DNA of 64,000 nt from Dyadobacter sp. GTDB lineage: Bacteria; Bacteroidota; Bacteroidia; Cytophagales; Spirosomataceae. Positions 1 to 8,507 of the stretch are shown one piece after another (within the stretch, counting starts at the first letter, position 1; each line of letters starts with the position of its first letter). The notes beneath the pieces are model-generated. The model did no database searches, was not told the DNA's origin, and was given only the letters and a program-made list of their open reading frames with translations. The DNA is taken from assembly GCF_017744695.1 (NCBI RefSeq), contig NZ_JAGIAS010000008.1:203082-267081 (forward strand), written 5' to 3'. A program made the translations under genes and the position numbers.

Positions 1-60
1 TCACTCGTCGCTAACCAATCACTGCAAAAAGCTGCTCTCACAATAGATCAACCAAAGTGA

Positions 61-90
61 TAAATATTATTTTTGCATAAATAATATTTA
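61..90. promoter_or_regulatory. Perfect palindrome and -7 box before oxyR
   Basis: Two 12-bp arms (61-72 and 79-90) are exact reverse complements around a 6-bp spacer, TTGCAT. Within it, TATTTTTG at 68-75 fits the Bacteroidota -7 box TAnnTTTG; no clear -33 TTG is seen. The dyad ends 13 bp before the oxyR start codon. LysR-type regulators commonly bind AT-rich dyads over their own promoter, so an autoregulatory operator is inferred. Bases 1-60 hold no recognisable gene. Confidence 0.55.
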
Positions 91-103
91 TAAACTACTT
101 AAA

Positions 104-1036
104 ATGAACATCCAGCAACTGGAATATATCGTCGCCGTCGACAACCATCGTCACTTCATCCAGGCTGCGGAGCATTGTAATGTAACGCAACCTACGCTTT
201 CCATGATGATCCGGAAATTGGAGGAGGAACTTTCCGTAAAGATTTTCGATAGGACAAAACAGCCCATTGTCCCAACCAGCGTCGGGCGTGAGCTTATCGA
301 TCAGGCGCGGGTGATTTTGCGGGAAACATCCCGGATCAATGAAATCGCCAAGCATTTCAATGGCGACCTCTCCGGGGAGTTGCGCGTGGGCGTCATTCCG
401 ACCATCGCACCATACCTGCTTCCACATTTCGTGAATCCGTTTATTTCCAATTTCCCGGATATCAAACTCCATGTTTCCGAAATGATTACCGATCGGATCA
501 TTACCGAACTGAAAATGGGCAATCTCGACGTCGGCATCATCGCGTCCGTCTCGGAAGAGAACAGTTTGCAGGAAATCCCGCTCTACAAGGAACGGTTTTA
601 TGCCTATGTTTCAGAGAAAACAGATTTATATTCCAAACAATACATCCTCCCCACCGACATTGAACCGAATGAGCTCTGGTTACTGGAAGAAGGCCACTGC
701 TTCCGTACGCAGATACAGCGGCTGTGCGAGTTGAGCCGCAGCAGCCAATTCGGCAGCAGTTTCAGCTACCGCTCGGGCAGTATCGAAACGCTCATCCGGA
801 TGGTGGAACGAAACGGCGGCATCACAATCCTGCCGGAAATGGCCGTTATGGAACTCTCCGAAGAGCGCCAGAAACATATCCGCCACTTCCGCTTCCCCGA
901 GCCCGCACGGGAGGTTTGCCTGGTTGTCAACCGCGAACAAATGAAGGCCCGACTAATCGACGCGTTGCGGCAGGGCATCACGGCACATTTGCCGGAGGAA
1001 ATACTGAATAAGGATTTAGAGGTAAAAGTTTTATAA
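104..1036 (+). CDS. oxyR: LysR-family peroxide sensor OxyR
   Basis: This is a 310-residue LysR-type transcription regulator. Residues 1-60 form the winged helix-turn-helix (MNIQQLEYIVAVDNHRHFIQ, then the helix around TQPTLSMMIRKLE), and residues from about 90 form the periplasmic-binding-like sensor domain. Cysteines fall at residues 199 and 208 in the context EEGHCFRTQIQRLC. This is the same numbering and eight-residue spacing as the peroxide-sensing disulfide pair of E. coli OxyR, so a hydrogen peroxide sensor is very likely rather than a generic LysR protein. The length matches the family (about 305). The ATG at 104 gives the canonical N-terminus and follows a palindromic operator-like site. 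No catalase or peroxidase gene is visible; it could lie upstream of the window. Confidence 0.9.
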   Translation: MNIQQLEYIVAVDNHRHFIQAAEHCNVTQPTLSMMIRKLEEELSVKIFDRTKQPIVPTSVGRELIDQARVILRETSRINEIAKHFNGDLSGELRVGVIPTIAPYLLPHFVNPFISNFPDIKLHVSEMITDRIITELKMGNLDVGIIASVSEENSLQEIPLYKERFYAYVSEKTDLYSKQYILPTDIEPNELWLLEEGHCFRTQIQRLCELSRSSQFGSSFSYRSGSIETLIRMVERNGGITILPEMAVMELSEERQKHIRHFRFPEPAREVCLVVNREQMKARLIDALRQGITAHLPEEILNKDLEVKVL

Positions 1037-1051
1037 GATAAATGGGAGGTC

Positions 1052-2233
1052 TTATTGCAAAAAGCCTCCCCAAATAAACCCTTCGAACACTCTAACGGGG
1101 TGTCTCCCGATTACATACGACTCATCTATAGCGAGGTTCCTGGCCAAGGACGTGGTATTCTTCAAGTCAGCCTCGGCCGCGGTCTCCTTCACTTCGAAGC
1201 ATTGCTTCTGATCGAGGATAAAATCAATTTCGCGGCCGGTTTTGAGCTGATAGTAAGCTACTTCGCCCCTATGCATTAGCTGATTAAAAACAGTGTTTTC
1301 AAATTTAGACCCGCTGCTGATTTCCCCCGCCAGCGATGCGATGCCATTATCGAGGAAATAAACTTTCTTTGCTTTCACTATTTCACGGTCAGGGCTATTC
1401 GCAAGCACCGGGATAGTCTTAATCAAATAGCTCTTTTCCAGCAAATCCAGGTAGTTCTCAACTGTTTGCCTGGCCATTCCCGTCAGGCTAGTTAGTTTTG
1501 AAATATCCAGCTTTGTACCAATCCTCACCGAGAGCAGCTTGATTAATTTGAACAAATTCGTAGGATTACGAATGTCTGACAGCATTGTCAAATCAAAGTT
1601 GATGTACGAGCTCAGAATATCGCTGATCAAGTCGCGCTTATCCTCTGCGGAATTTGCCAGCACTACTTCCGGAAATCCTCCAAAATCTATATATTCATCG
1701 TAATACCCCTTTAAACGCTCGTATTCGGATGAAATGAATTTTGATGCTTTATAAATTTCCGGCCTGCCGGCTTGTACTCCCTTGAATGCGAGTAACTCTC
1801 CAAAAGTCAGAGGGTAAATTTCAAAGATCTTTTTCCTGCCTGCGAGAGATTCGGAGAACTGGTTTTTCATATAATAGGCACTCGAACCGGTGACGATAAA
1901 CTTGACGTCGTAGCTATCGTACAGGTATTTGAGCACGCTCGGCAAGTTGGGTACCAGCTGAATCTCATCAATGCATATCAGGACTTTCTTAGAAAAATCA
2001 GTCCCTTGCAGTGTCAGGGCCTGCACAATGGTTTCGTAGTTCTGTTCGGAAAAGAGGGTGCGCACATCTATCCGCTCGAGATCGAAATAGTGCTTCTGCG
2101 GAATATCGCATTGCGCCATCAACTGTTTTAAGAGCGTTGTCTTCCCCGTCCGCCGCATTCCGGTCAGAACCGTGATTTGCCTTTTAGTGGAATGCGCGAG
2201 AAGTGTCGGATAAATGTAGCGCGTGACAAACAT
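1052..2233 (-). CDS. AAA ATPase with DUF4143 domain
   Basis: This is a P-loop ATPase of the AAA_14/DUF4143 type, common in bacteria and archaea and without an agreed function. The Walker A motif GMRRTGKTT lies near the N-terminus, a Walker B-like ICIDEIQ about 65 residues on, and an sensor-like FIVTGSSA after it. A winged-helix region (LTSLTGMARQTVENYLDLLE) and a C-terminal nuclease-like fold with YYQLKTGREIDFIL follow. The frame extends to a GTG at 2260, but the ATG at 2233 (393 aa) is preferred because the extra nine codons lie in a tandem repeat with promoter-like sequence. The gene ends 15 bp from oxyR, tail to tail. Some relatives are toxin-antitoxin-like or prophage-associated; nothing here shows that. 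Confidence 0.85.
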   Translation of the reverse strand: MFVTRYIYPTLLAHSTKRQITVLTGMRRTGKTTLLKQLMAQCDIPQKHYFDLERIDVRTLFSEQNYETIVQALTLQGTDFSKKVLICIDEIQLVPNLPSVLKYLYDSYDVKFIVTGSSAYYMKNQFSESLAGRKKIFEIYPLTFGELLAFKGVQAGRPEIYKASKFISSEYERLKGYYDEYIDFGGFPEVVLANSAEDKRDLISDILSSYINFDLTMLSDIRNPTNLFKLIKLLSVRIGTKLDISKLTSLTGMARQTVENYLDLLEKSYLIKTIPVLANSPDREIVKAKKVYFLDNGIASLAGEISSGSKFENTVFNQLMHRGEVAYYQLKTGREIDFILDQKQCFEVKETAAEADLKNTTSLARNLAIDESYVIGRHPVRVFEGFIWGGFLQ

Positions 2234-2234
2234 G

Positions 2235-2333
2235 TTTATACTATTTTCAAAGTGTATCACAAATATAGTTATACTATTTTATAAGTACACCTTAAAAATA
2301 GTATAACTATTTTACAATCACACTTTAAGAATA
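2235..2333. repeat. Three tandem 33-bp repeats with an inner 16-bp dyad
   Basis: Units at 2235-2267, 2268-2300 and 2301-2333 are imperfect copies of a 33-bp sequence. Each starts with a TATACTATTTT-like segment, followed by a CAC-containing and an A-rich part. Because each unit is partly self-complementary, a perfect 16-bp inverted repeat also forms (2265-2280 with 2295-2310, 14-bp loop). Read toward the ATPase gene, TATATTTG at 2268-2261 fits the TAnnTTTG -7 box. The block ends 1 bp before the chosen ATG. An operator array spaced at about three helical turns is the inference. Confidence 0.7.
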
Positions 2334-2334
2334 G

Positions 2335-4053
2335 TTAAAATACCCTACCGGCCCTCTTTTTCAAATACTCCTCCATCTGCACCAAGCTCAGCGCGTTAAA
2401 GGTCATATCCTTCGTCAACCCGCCCTTTCTTGCGTTGGCTACGCCGTAATGCATATCCAGGTAGCCTTCCATGGCGTGCGCATCCGGGTTGATACTGAGC
2501 ATTACCCCTTTTTCCATGCAATAGGCAATCCAGCGCCAGTCCAGGTCAAGCCGCCAGGGCGAAGCGTTGATTTCAACGACAACGCCGTTCGCCGCACAGG
2601 CGTCGATAATCACCTGATGGTCGATCGGGTAACCTTCACGGGAGAGAAGCAGACGGCCGGTCGGGTGGCCCAAAATAGTAGTATAGGGGTTTTCGATGGC
2701 TTTCAGCAGCCGGGCGGTCGCCTTTTCGAGTGTCATAGAAAGATTGCTATGCACGGAAGCCACAATATAATCGAATGAAGCAAGCACATCTGCCGGGTAA
2801 TCGAGCGAACCGTCGCCCAGGATGTCGGATTCGATACCTTTCAGGATTTTGAATGGTTTTGCGGGGTTCTCGGAGGCAAAGCGCGCATTAAGCCTTGCTA
2901 TTTCTTCGTGTTGACGGATCACCTCTTCCACTTTCAGTCCCTGCGCGTAAGTCGCAGTCTGGGAATGGTCGGCAATGCCGAGGTATTCGAAACCGAGTTC
3001 ACGGCAATAAAGCGCCATTTGTTCGAGGGTATGCTGACCGTCGGAATAGGTGCTGTGGTTATGCAAAATACCTTTCAGATCATCCCAGGTCACCAACTGG
3101 TCGGGCGTGCGGGTTTCGGCCCAGGCAAGCTCCCCTGCCCCTTCGCGCATTTCGGGCACGATGTAAGGCAGCCCGGCCTTTTCATAAATGGCGTGTTCCG
3201 TATCTACGGTTTCATAATAGGCATGCCGCCAGATCGTGTTGCCGGAAGTCCCTGCCAATCCAAGGTGATCCTCACCCGCGGTTTCGAGGAAAAGCTCATT
3301 CACCAGCCGCTCCGGTTTCACCGCGACGATTTCGACCGACACCGCAACATCCTGGATATTACCACGCCACACAAATGGTGACGATTTCAGCTCGTCCTGC
3401 ACCAACTGTTCGATTGCACCGATTGTATTTTGCAAGAGTGCCGGTGAATCGGTCCCCACCAGGATCCGAATCGTTTCGACGACTTCTGATTTCCTTCTTA
3501 TCTCGCCCGCCGCTTCCACCTGATCGAATGTCTTCTTCAGCTCATTTACAATCAGGTTTGCCACAGCCTCGGCCTTATCCATGCGCAATTTCCCCGCCTG
3601 ATCTTTCAGGAATGCCAGTGAATCAAGGATCTTCTGCTGCGTATTCGCCCCGAAACCTTTCACTTTGGCAACCGTACCGTTCAAACACGCCAGTTCCAGC
3701 TCATGGAGGTTATCGATGCCCAGTTCCTGCCATAAAACGGCAATCTTTTTGGGACCGATACCTTTGATATTGAACATTTCCATCACACCCAATGGCGTGT
3801 TGGCAATCAGTTCTTCCAGCTCCGGAAAGGTTCCGGTTTGCGCTATCTGCGCGATTTTCGTGGCTGTACTTTTCCCTACCCCCTGCAATTTGGTGAGCTC
3901 CTGCTCGGTCATAAATTTCAGTTCGCTCTCCTTGTATTTATCCAGGTAAAAAGCCGCTACGGAATACCCTTTGATCTTGAAAGGATCGGCATTATGCAGT
4001 TCCAGCAACTTGGCCGTTAGTTCGAGGACTTCTACGATTTCAGAATTACTCAT
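2335..4053 (-). CDS. polX: PolX-family protein, PHP nuclease intact, polymerase site degenerate
   Basis: This 572-residue protein has the PolX architecture. An 8-kDa-like helix-hairpin-helix region (residues 1-75, LQGVGKSTATKIA) is followed by a second HhH (NIKGIGPKKIAVLW, about 95-108), a family X polymerase-like domain (about 150-300) and a PHP domain (about 328-572). The PHP metal-binding motifs are present: HNHSTYSDG (331-339), ADHS (361-364), GIESDI (406-411), ASVHS (432-436), GHPTGR and NPDAH. The polymerase motif that is normally GSxRRG...DxD reads GEIRR (183-187)...TIRIL (194-198), so the two metal-binding aspartates are missing. The third position also looks like glutamate. I infer a 3'-5' exonuclease or AP-endonuclease role in repair without DNA synthesis. 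Confidence 0.88.
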   Translation of the reverse strand: MSNSEIVEVLELTAKLLELHNADPFKIKGYSVAAFYLDKYKESELKFMTEQELTKLQGVGKSTATKIAQIAQTGTFPELEELIANTPLGVMEMFNIKGIGPKKIAVLWQELGIDNLHELELACLNGTVAKVKGFGANTQQKILDSLAFLKDQAGKLRMDKAEAVANLIVNELKKTFDQVEAAGEIRRKSEVVETIRILVGTDSPALLQNTIGAIEQLVQDELKSSPFVWRGNIQDVAVSVEIVAVKPERLVNELFLETAGEDHLGLAGTSGNTIWRHAYYETVDTEHAIYEKAGLPYIVPEMREGAGELAWAETRTPDQLVTWDDLKGILHNHSTYSDGQHTLEQMALYCRELGFEYLGIADHSQTATYAQGLKVEEVIRQHEEIARLNARFASENPAKPFKILKGIESDILGDGSLDYPADVLASFDYIVASVHSNLSMTLEKATARLLKAIENPYTTILGHPTGRLLLSREGYPIDHQVIIDACAANGVVVEINASPWRLDLDWRWIAYCMEKGVMLSINPDAHAMEGYLDMHYGVANARKGGLTKDMTFNALSLVQMEEYLKKRAGRVF

Positions 4054-4259
4054 GGGGATCGGGATTGATGAATTCTCCGCGAATTACGAAGTATGGATCA
4101 GCATTTGCAAGCGCACAACCCGTAGTGGAAGCCTTTGCAGAGTAAATATTCCATAAAAAAATATTTATAGTGATAATTAACACGAACCGAATAGCCGACG
4201 CCCGCTTCATGAAAGTATATCCAACAACCATTTCAAAACTCTGACCATATTTTAGACCA

Positions 4260-5525
4260 ATGAATGTAGATCAATTAAAAAGCTATCGCGAGGAAATCCG
4301 CCAGCACTTGACGAAGGAGTTGCTCCCCTTCTGGGAAAATCGCGCAGTCGATAAGGAAAACGGTGGTTTCATCACCCATTTCGACAACGCAGGCAACGAC
4401 TCGGGCGAGGATGAAAAGTCGCTGATTGCCCAGACGCGTACAGTTTACACTTTTTCCTCGGCGCATCGCGCGGGTTATGGCGAGGGCCGGTATGCCGAAA
4501 TTGCCCGATACGGGGTGGATTTTCTGATCAACAAAATGTGGGACAATGAGTATGGCGGGTTTTACTGGCTGATGGACCGCAAAGGCAACGTCAAAATCGA
4601 TGAAAAGATCGTCTACGGCCACAGCTTCGCGATTTACAGTTTGGCAGAATACACCCTGGCCACGGGCGATCCGCGTGGTTTGGAATATGCCGAAAAGGTT
4701 TTTGATTTATTACAAAAACACGGAGCGGACACCTACTACGGCGGCTACTTCGAAATGTTCCATCGCAACTGGGACCTGAAAGGCCCCGGCGCTGCGGGCG
4801 GCGACCGCAAAACGCTCGACGCCCATATGCACCTTATGGAGGCTTTTACTACATTATATGAAGCATCGGGCAAGCAGGTTCACCGCCGCAAGCTCATTGA
4901 AATTATCCGTTTGCTGATCAATAAGATCATGCACCCCCAATACAAAACAGGCATCCCGCAGTTCTGGGAGGACTGGACCGTGGCTCCGCAGATCAAGTTC
5001 GACATTATCTGGGGTTGGGACCGTTTCACCGAAGACGGTGTGAAGAGCGCAGCCGAAGACAACACCAGTTACGGCCACAATGTGGAATTCGCCTGGCTGC
5101 TCATGCATGCGCTCGACATCGCCGGCATTCCTTATGATGAATACCATGACCAATTGAAAGCATCCTATGACCACGCCGTCGAATATGGCATCGACTGGGA
5201 GTTCGGGGGCGTATACGTGGAAGGCTCGCACGCAGGCGAGGTGTACGACCGCGAGAAGGAATTCTGGCAGCAGGCCGAGGTCATTATCGGAATGCTCGAT
5301 GCCTACCGGGTTTACGGCGATGAAAAGTACCTGAAAGCATACGATGCCACCCACCGGTTTGTATTTGATAAAATGATCCACCATTCGGTTGGCGAATGGT
5401 TACCGCTGCTTACGCGCCAGGGCGAACCCATCTGGAAACACATGAGCCATTCGTGGAAAGTCAACTACCACTCGGTACGCTCGATGGTACAGGGTATAGT
5501 CCGTTTGAATAAGCTGATTGGGTAA
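4260..5525 (+). CDS. Cellobiose 2-epimerase / N-acylglucosamine 2-epimerase family
   Basis: This 421-residue protein of the AGE superfamily has an (alpha/alpha)6 barrel. Such enzymes invert the C2 hydroxyl at the reducing end of glucose-containing disaccharides or N-acylglucosamine. Conserved histidine blocks are YGHSFAIYSLAEY (about 119-131), KTLDAHMHLMEAF (184-196), YGHNVEFAWL (271-280) and WKVNYHS near the C-terminus, as in cytosolic cellobiose 2-epimerases. There is no signal peptide. The EDWTVAPQIKFDIIWGWDRF segment favours cellobiose 2-epimerase over renin-binding protein. It stands alone, divergent from polX across 206 bp in which I see no convincing gene, so the physiological substrate (probably from beta-glucan or mannan breakdown) is not indicated by neighbours. 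Confidence 0.88.
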   Translation: MNVDQLKSYREEIRQHLTKELLPFWENRAVDKENGGFITHFDNAGNDSGEDEKSLIAQTRTVYTFSSAHRAGYGEGRYAEIARYGVDFLINKMWDNEYGGFYWLMDRKGNVKIDEKIVYGHSFAIYSLAEYTLATGDPRGLEYAEKVFDLLQKHGADTYYGGYFEMFHRNWDLKGPGAAGGDRKTLDAHMHLMEAFTTLYEASGKQVHRRKLIEIIRLLINKIMHPQYKTGIPQFWEDWTVAPQIKFDIIWGWDRFTEDGVKSAAEDNTSYGHNVEFAWLLMHALDIAGIPYDEYHDQLKASYDHAVEYGIDWEFGGVYVEGSHAGEVYDREKEFWQQAEVIIGMLDAYRVYGDEKYLKAYDATHRFVFDKMIHHSVGEWLPLLTRQGEPIWKHMSHSWKVNYHSVRSMVQGIVRLNKLIG

Positions 5526-5526
5526 T

Positions 5527-5607
5527 GTCAGTCAGGAGCGGAGTCGAAGACAATCCGTAAATCACGATGGACGTCATGCATTACCCTTCGACTACGCTCA
5601 GGGTGAC
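5527..5607. repeat. Intergenic inverted repeat of the GTCACCCTGAGC type
   Basis: The segments 5527-5550 and 5584-5607 are imperfect reverse complements; the right arm reads CCCTTCGACTACGCTCAGGG. This type of sequence recurs between genes in many bacterial genomes, and its chance translation gives the well-known CHPERSRR peptide, which appears here on the minus strand. It follows the epimerase gene by 1 bp. It may act as a transcript-end hairpin or be a REP-like element. Confidence 0.6.
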
Positions 5608-5764
5608 AAGTCGCACCTTTTGGGGCGTTCCGTGTAATTTTTTGCTCAGTGATGAATGCCGAATACGCTACAAAGGCCGGATTTAGCAGTGGAATGGTTC
5701 TTTGAAATAATGCTGTACAAAGCGCTTGAAAGAGTGCCATTATCAAACCAAAAACCACATAATC

Positions 5765-5962
5765 ATGAGCTCATTCACCCAACAAGTTAAAGGTAACTGG
5801 AACGAACTCAAAGGAAAGTTCAAGCAACAATACGCTGACTTGACCGACGACGACCTGCTTTATGAAGAAGGAAAAGAAGACGAACTTCTTGGAAAAATTC
5901 AGAAAAAGATCGGTAAAACCAGGGAAGAAGTAGAACGCGAAGTGAACAGCTGGTCAAACTAG
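5765..5962 (+). CDS. CsbD-family small stress protein
   Basis: This 65-residue hydrophilic protein begins MSSFTQQVKGNWNELKGKFK, matching the CsbD family (KGxWxxxKGxxKxxxxxLTDDDL). Members are among the most abundant small stress-induced proteins in many bacteria and have no defined biochemical role. The frame opens 39 bp upstream, but ATG 5765 gives the canonical N-terminus and the usual length. A strong terminator follows 20 bp after the stop, so this is a single-gene transcript. Confidence 0.9.
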   Translation: MSSFTQQVKGNWNELKGKFKQQYADLTDDDLLYEEGKEDELLGKIQKKIGKTREEVEREVNSWSN

Positions 5963-5982
5963 ATCTTAAAACAGGTCGATAT

Positions 5983-6016
5983 AAGCCCCGGAATCATTGG
6001 TTCCGGGGCTTTTTTG
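5983..6016 (+). terminator. Rho-independent terminator after csbD-like gene
   Basis: An 11-bp perfect stem (AAGCCCCGGAA at 5983-5993 with its complement at 6001-6011), a 7-nt loop and a T run to 6016. Confidence 0.92.
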
Positions 6017-6087
6017 TAGTAGCCAGCCATGCGGATGCGCTTTTAGCACTATATTACCTGCATCAAATCCTAAATCCGTTTTCTGAA

Positions 6088-7089
6088 ATGAATCCAAATG
6101 AAATCCCTGTCGGCATTGTTGGTCTTGGTTTAATGGGTTGCAGCATCGTGACCTGCCTGCTCATTGCCGGCCACCCGGTAGCCGCCGTTGCCCCGGTTCC
6201 CGCCGACCTCGATCATGCCGAACGCCGGATTCGCGAGCATTTGCAAACGGCATGGCAGAACGGGATCATCGACAATGAACCGGAGTACTACTTACGGAAA
6301 CTGATCATTACAGAAGATTATTCAGTACTCTATCCCTGCAAACTCGTCAACGAATGCACGATCGAAAACATCGATATTAAGCATGCGGTGTACCAAAAGA
6401 TCGAGAAAGAGATTGCGCCTGACGCCCTGCTCACCAGCAACACCTCGGCTATACCGATCAGTCAGCTTCAAAAACTGACGCAGCATCCGTCGCGGTTCCT
6501 GGGCCTGCACTGGACAGAACCCGCGCACACGACCCGTTTCCTGGAAATCATCTGCGGCGACGAAACCGATATCCAAAATGGTGAATACCTGTACGAGCTT
6601 TCACATTTGTGGGGCAAAGAGCCTATTCTGGTACGGAAAGACATTGCAGGTTTCATCACCAACCGCCTCATGTACGCCATGTACCGCGAGGCCATCAGCC
6701 TCGTTGAAAATGGTTACGCGACCATCGAGGACGTCGACCGCTCGTGCCGCAACAATGCGGGCTACTTTATGACGCTCGTCGGGGTGTTCCGCTGGATGGA
6801 CCTGACAGGCGTTCCTGCCTATCATACCGTCATGAAAAACCTGCTTCCTACCCTCAATAACAGCACCGAAGTGCCTGAGCTGATCGATAAAGTCGTTCGT
6901 GAAGGAGGCAAAGGCATACTCAATTCGCACGGCTTCTACGAATACGAGCCCGGCGAAGCGGAGGTGTGGGAAGAGACCTTCAAGGAATTCACCTACGACA
7001 TTCGCGAGCTGGCGCTGAAATATCCGGGAGATATTGTGAAGCGGCGGCTGGCCGAGAAGCAGAACCAGGAATCCGCAGAAAACAGCTAG
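6088..7089 (+). CDS. 3-hydroxyacyl-CoA dehydrogenase family protein
   Basis: This 333-residue NAD-dependent enzyme has an N-terminal Rossmann motif VGIVGLGLMGCSI (residues 8-20). It also has the family segment LTSNTSAIPISQL, a LGLHWTEPAH block corresponding to the usual HFFNPxx catalytic-histidine motif, and the C-terminal helical domain (KDIAGFITNRLMYAMYREA). The reaction is oxidation of a 3-hydroxyacyl-CoA or a related 3-hydroxy acid. It lacks an enoyl-CoA hydratase domain and has no beta-oxidation neighbours. WTEP in place of FNPP hints at a substrate other than standard fatty acyl-CoA, for example a sugar acid such as L-gulonate. Its stop overlaps that of the convergent esterase gene by 4 bp. 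Confidence 0.82.
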   Translation: MNPNEIPVGIVGLGLMGCSIVTCLLIAGHPVAAVAPVPADLDHAERRIREHLQTAWQNGIIDNEPEYYLRKLIITEDYSVLYPCKLVNECTIENIDIKHAVYQKIEKEIAPDALLTSNTSAIPISQLQKLTQHPSRFLGLHWTEPAHTTRFLEIICGDETDIQNGEYLYELSHLWGKEPILVRKDIAGFITNRLMYAMYREAISLVENGYATIEDVDRSCRNNAGYFMTLVGVFRWMDLTGVPAYHTVMKNLLPTLNNSTEVPELIDKVVREGGKGILNSHGFYEYEPGEAEVWEETFKEFTYDIRELALKYPGDIVKRRLAEKQNQESAENS

Positions 7090-8345
7090 TCTACCCTCCC
7101 ATCCTTCAAAAACACCGTCGTCCCGGAAATCCCATCCGTGTCCTTCAAATAAAAAAAGGCATACTTATACCCTTCTTTGGGAATCGGGTGAATGACCGTT
7201 TGGCTATCCTCGTGAATCGTTGCCGGGCTATGCTGCCAGACACGGTGCTCATTGTCGGAGGTGATGTCATTGGTGTAATAAAACTCGACGGAGGATAGCT
7301 GCTTGCCCGCAACCGGTTTCAGAATGGCTGTTAACTGGTTTTTATCCAGGCTAACGGCACTCACAGTCACGAATGGATGCGGGTTGCCGTTCAATGCGCC
7401 ATCGAAAAAAGTACGGATTTCGGCAGGCGCCCAACCGTCCTTGTGGCTGTGCGGCATATCAGGAATGATGCACACCTGCTTGTTCTTGCTCAGTTCATAC
7501 GTTTTAATGTACGGCCCCACATTATAATGCTTGTCCTTATTTCCGTTGATAAAAAACATCGACGGCCGGGAATAAGGCAGGTATGCCGATGGATCGAAGT
7601 ACTTCATCCAGCGCGCTTTCGCTGCGGGCGACAATGCATTGAGGTTTTGTTTAAAAACATCGGATTCATCATAGAAACCGCAACCATAAACCGGTGCCGC
7701 GGCGATAAAGCGACTGTCGAGACTCGCCACCAGGCAGGTAAGGTAACCACCCCAGCTAATGCCCGTGACGCCCGTGCGAAGGGGATCGATTTCGGGAAAA
7801 CTCAGTAGCAGAGAATGCGCTAAAATCGAGCTGGCCACCGCGTGGTAAGTCCACACATTTCTCAAATCGCCCTTTTCGATCTTCTGGAATTTATTTTCAG
7901 CGGATTGCTCCGGCCCCGGTCGTTCCACTTTCTGTCCGTCCGCTCCGTTGCCCGACAAGTCCATGGCAATAGCCGCATAGCCCTCATTCGCCCATTTTTC
8001 CACCCATTCGCGGAATGCCTTCCCGCCGCCCCCGTGGATTAATACCAAGCCGGGAAACTTCTGTTTCGTCGCAGGTCGCCCGGCGATCATGTCGGGATTG
8101 GAATAGTACGCAAATACTTCCGTCGGTTTACCTTCGAAGTCGACGCTCTTGTATAGCAGCGACCGCACGGTACTGGTGTCGTCAAGCCACCGCGATTGCG
8201 GGGCCTTGCTGAGCTCGTTGAGGTCCCACAACAGGTTTTCAACTTGGATGTGCCGGGCATCTATCAACCACGGTTGTTGGAATTGCGCTTCGGCCCCGCC
8301 GGTCAGCAATAGCAGTATGGCAATGATTTTTTTCACCGTGTTCAT
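7086..8345 (-). CDS. Secreted alpha/beta hydrolase, acetyl xylan esterase/dienelactone hydrolase-like
   Basis: This 419-residue protein starts at ATG 8345, where a signal peptide begins (MNTVKKIIAILLLLTGGAEA, cleavage near AEA-QF). The frame extends eight codons upstream, but that would bury the signal. The hydrolase fold shows an oxyanion segment LVLIHGGGGKAFREWV, the nucleophile elbow GVTGISWGGYLT (serine in GISWGG) and a likely catalytic histidine in MPHSHKDG. It resembles secreted esterases of the AXE1/dienelactone hydrolase group found in carbohydrate-degrading Bacteroidota, with an extra C-terminal beta-rich region from about residue 320. The substrate is unknown; deacetylation of a polysaccharide is a guess from the family. 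Confidence 0.8.
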   Translation of the reverse strand: MNTVKKIIAILLLLTGGAEAQFQQPWLIDARHIQVENLLWDLNELSKAPQSRWLDDTSTVRSLLYKSVDFEGKPTEVFAYYSNPDMIAGRPATKQKFPGLVLIHGGGGKAFREWVEKWANEGYAAIAMDLSGNGADGQKVERPGPEQSAENKFQKIEKGDLRNVWTYHAVASSILAHSLLLSFPEIDPLRTGVTGISWGGYLTCLVASLDSRFIAAAPVYGCGFYDESDVFKQNLNALSPAAKARWMKYFDPSAYLPYSRPSMFFINGNKDKHYNVGPYIKTYELSKNKQVCIIPDMPHSHKDGWAPAEIRTFFDGALNGNPHPFVTVSAVSLDKNQLTAILKPVAGKQLSSVEFYYTNDITSDNEHRVWQHSPATIHEDSQTVIHPIPKEGYKYAFFYLKDTDGISGTTVFLKDGRVD

Positions 8346-8437
8346 GGTTGTTTTGAACGCTTGGAACATTTTGATAAAAAAAGGCCGGAAGCCCGATCAT
8401 TTTAGCGCAAATGATGGTTCTTCTAAAAAGTCTTGAC

Positions 8438-8445
8438 TAGTTTTG
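8438..8445 (+). promoter_or_regulatory. Candidate -7 box for cydA
   Basis: TAGTTTTG fits the Bacteroidota -7 consensus TAnnTTTG and lies 62 bp before the cydA start. No good -33 TTG is present at the expected 19-bp spacing, so this is a weak call. Confidence 0.35.
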
Positions 8446-8507
8446 AAATACCCTTTGGCAGCTGTTCCTAACCCGGAAAAAGGTATTTTTTCAGTAAATC
8501 TATTCCC

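Noticed and set aside
2895..3767. 290-codon plus-strand open frame opposite polX
   Set aside because: It is antisense to the conserved PHP and HhH motifs and has low-complexity Arg/Pro/Ser composition.
4046..4231. 61-codon minus-strand open frame with a hydrophobic N-terminal part, overlapping the polX start
   Set aside because: It overlaps the polX N-terminus in another frame, has no family resemblance and sits where a divergent promoter is expected.
5528..5758. Minus-strand open frame containing CHPERSRR
   Set aside because: It is the chance translation of a widespread intergenic inverted repeat, and it overlaps the csbD promoter region.
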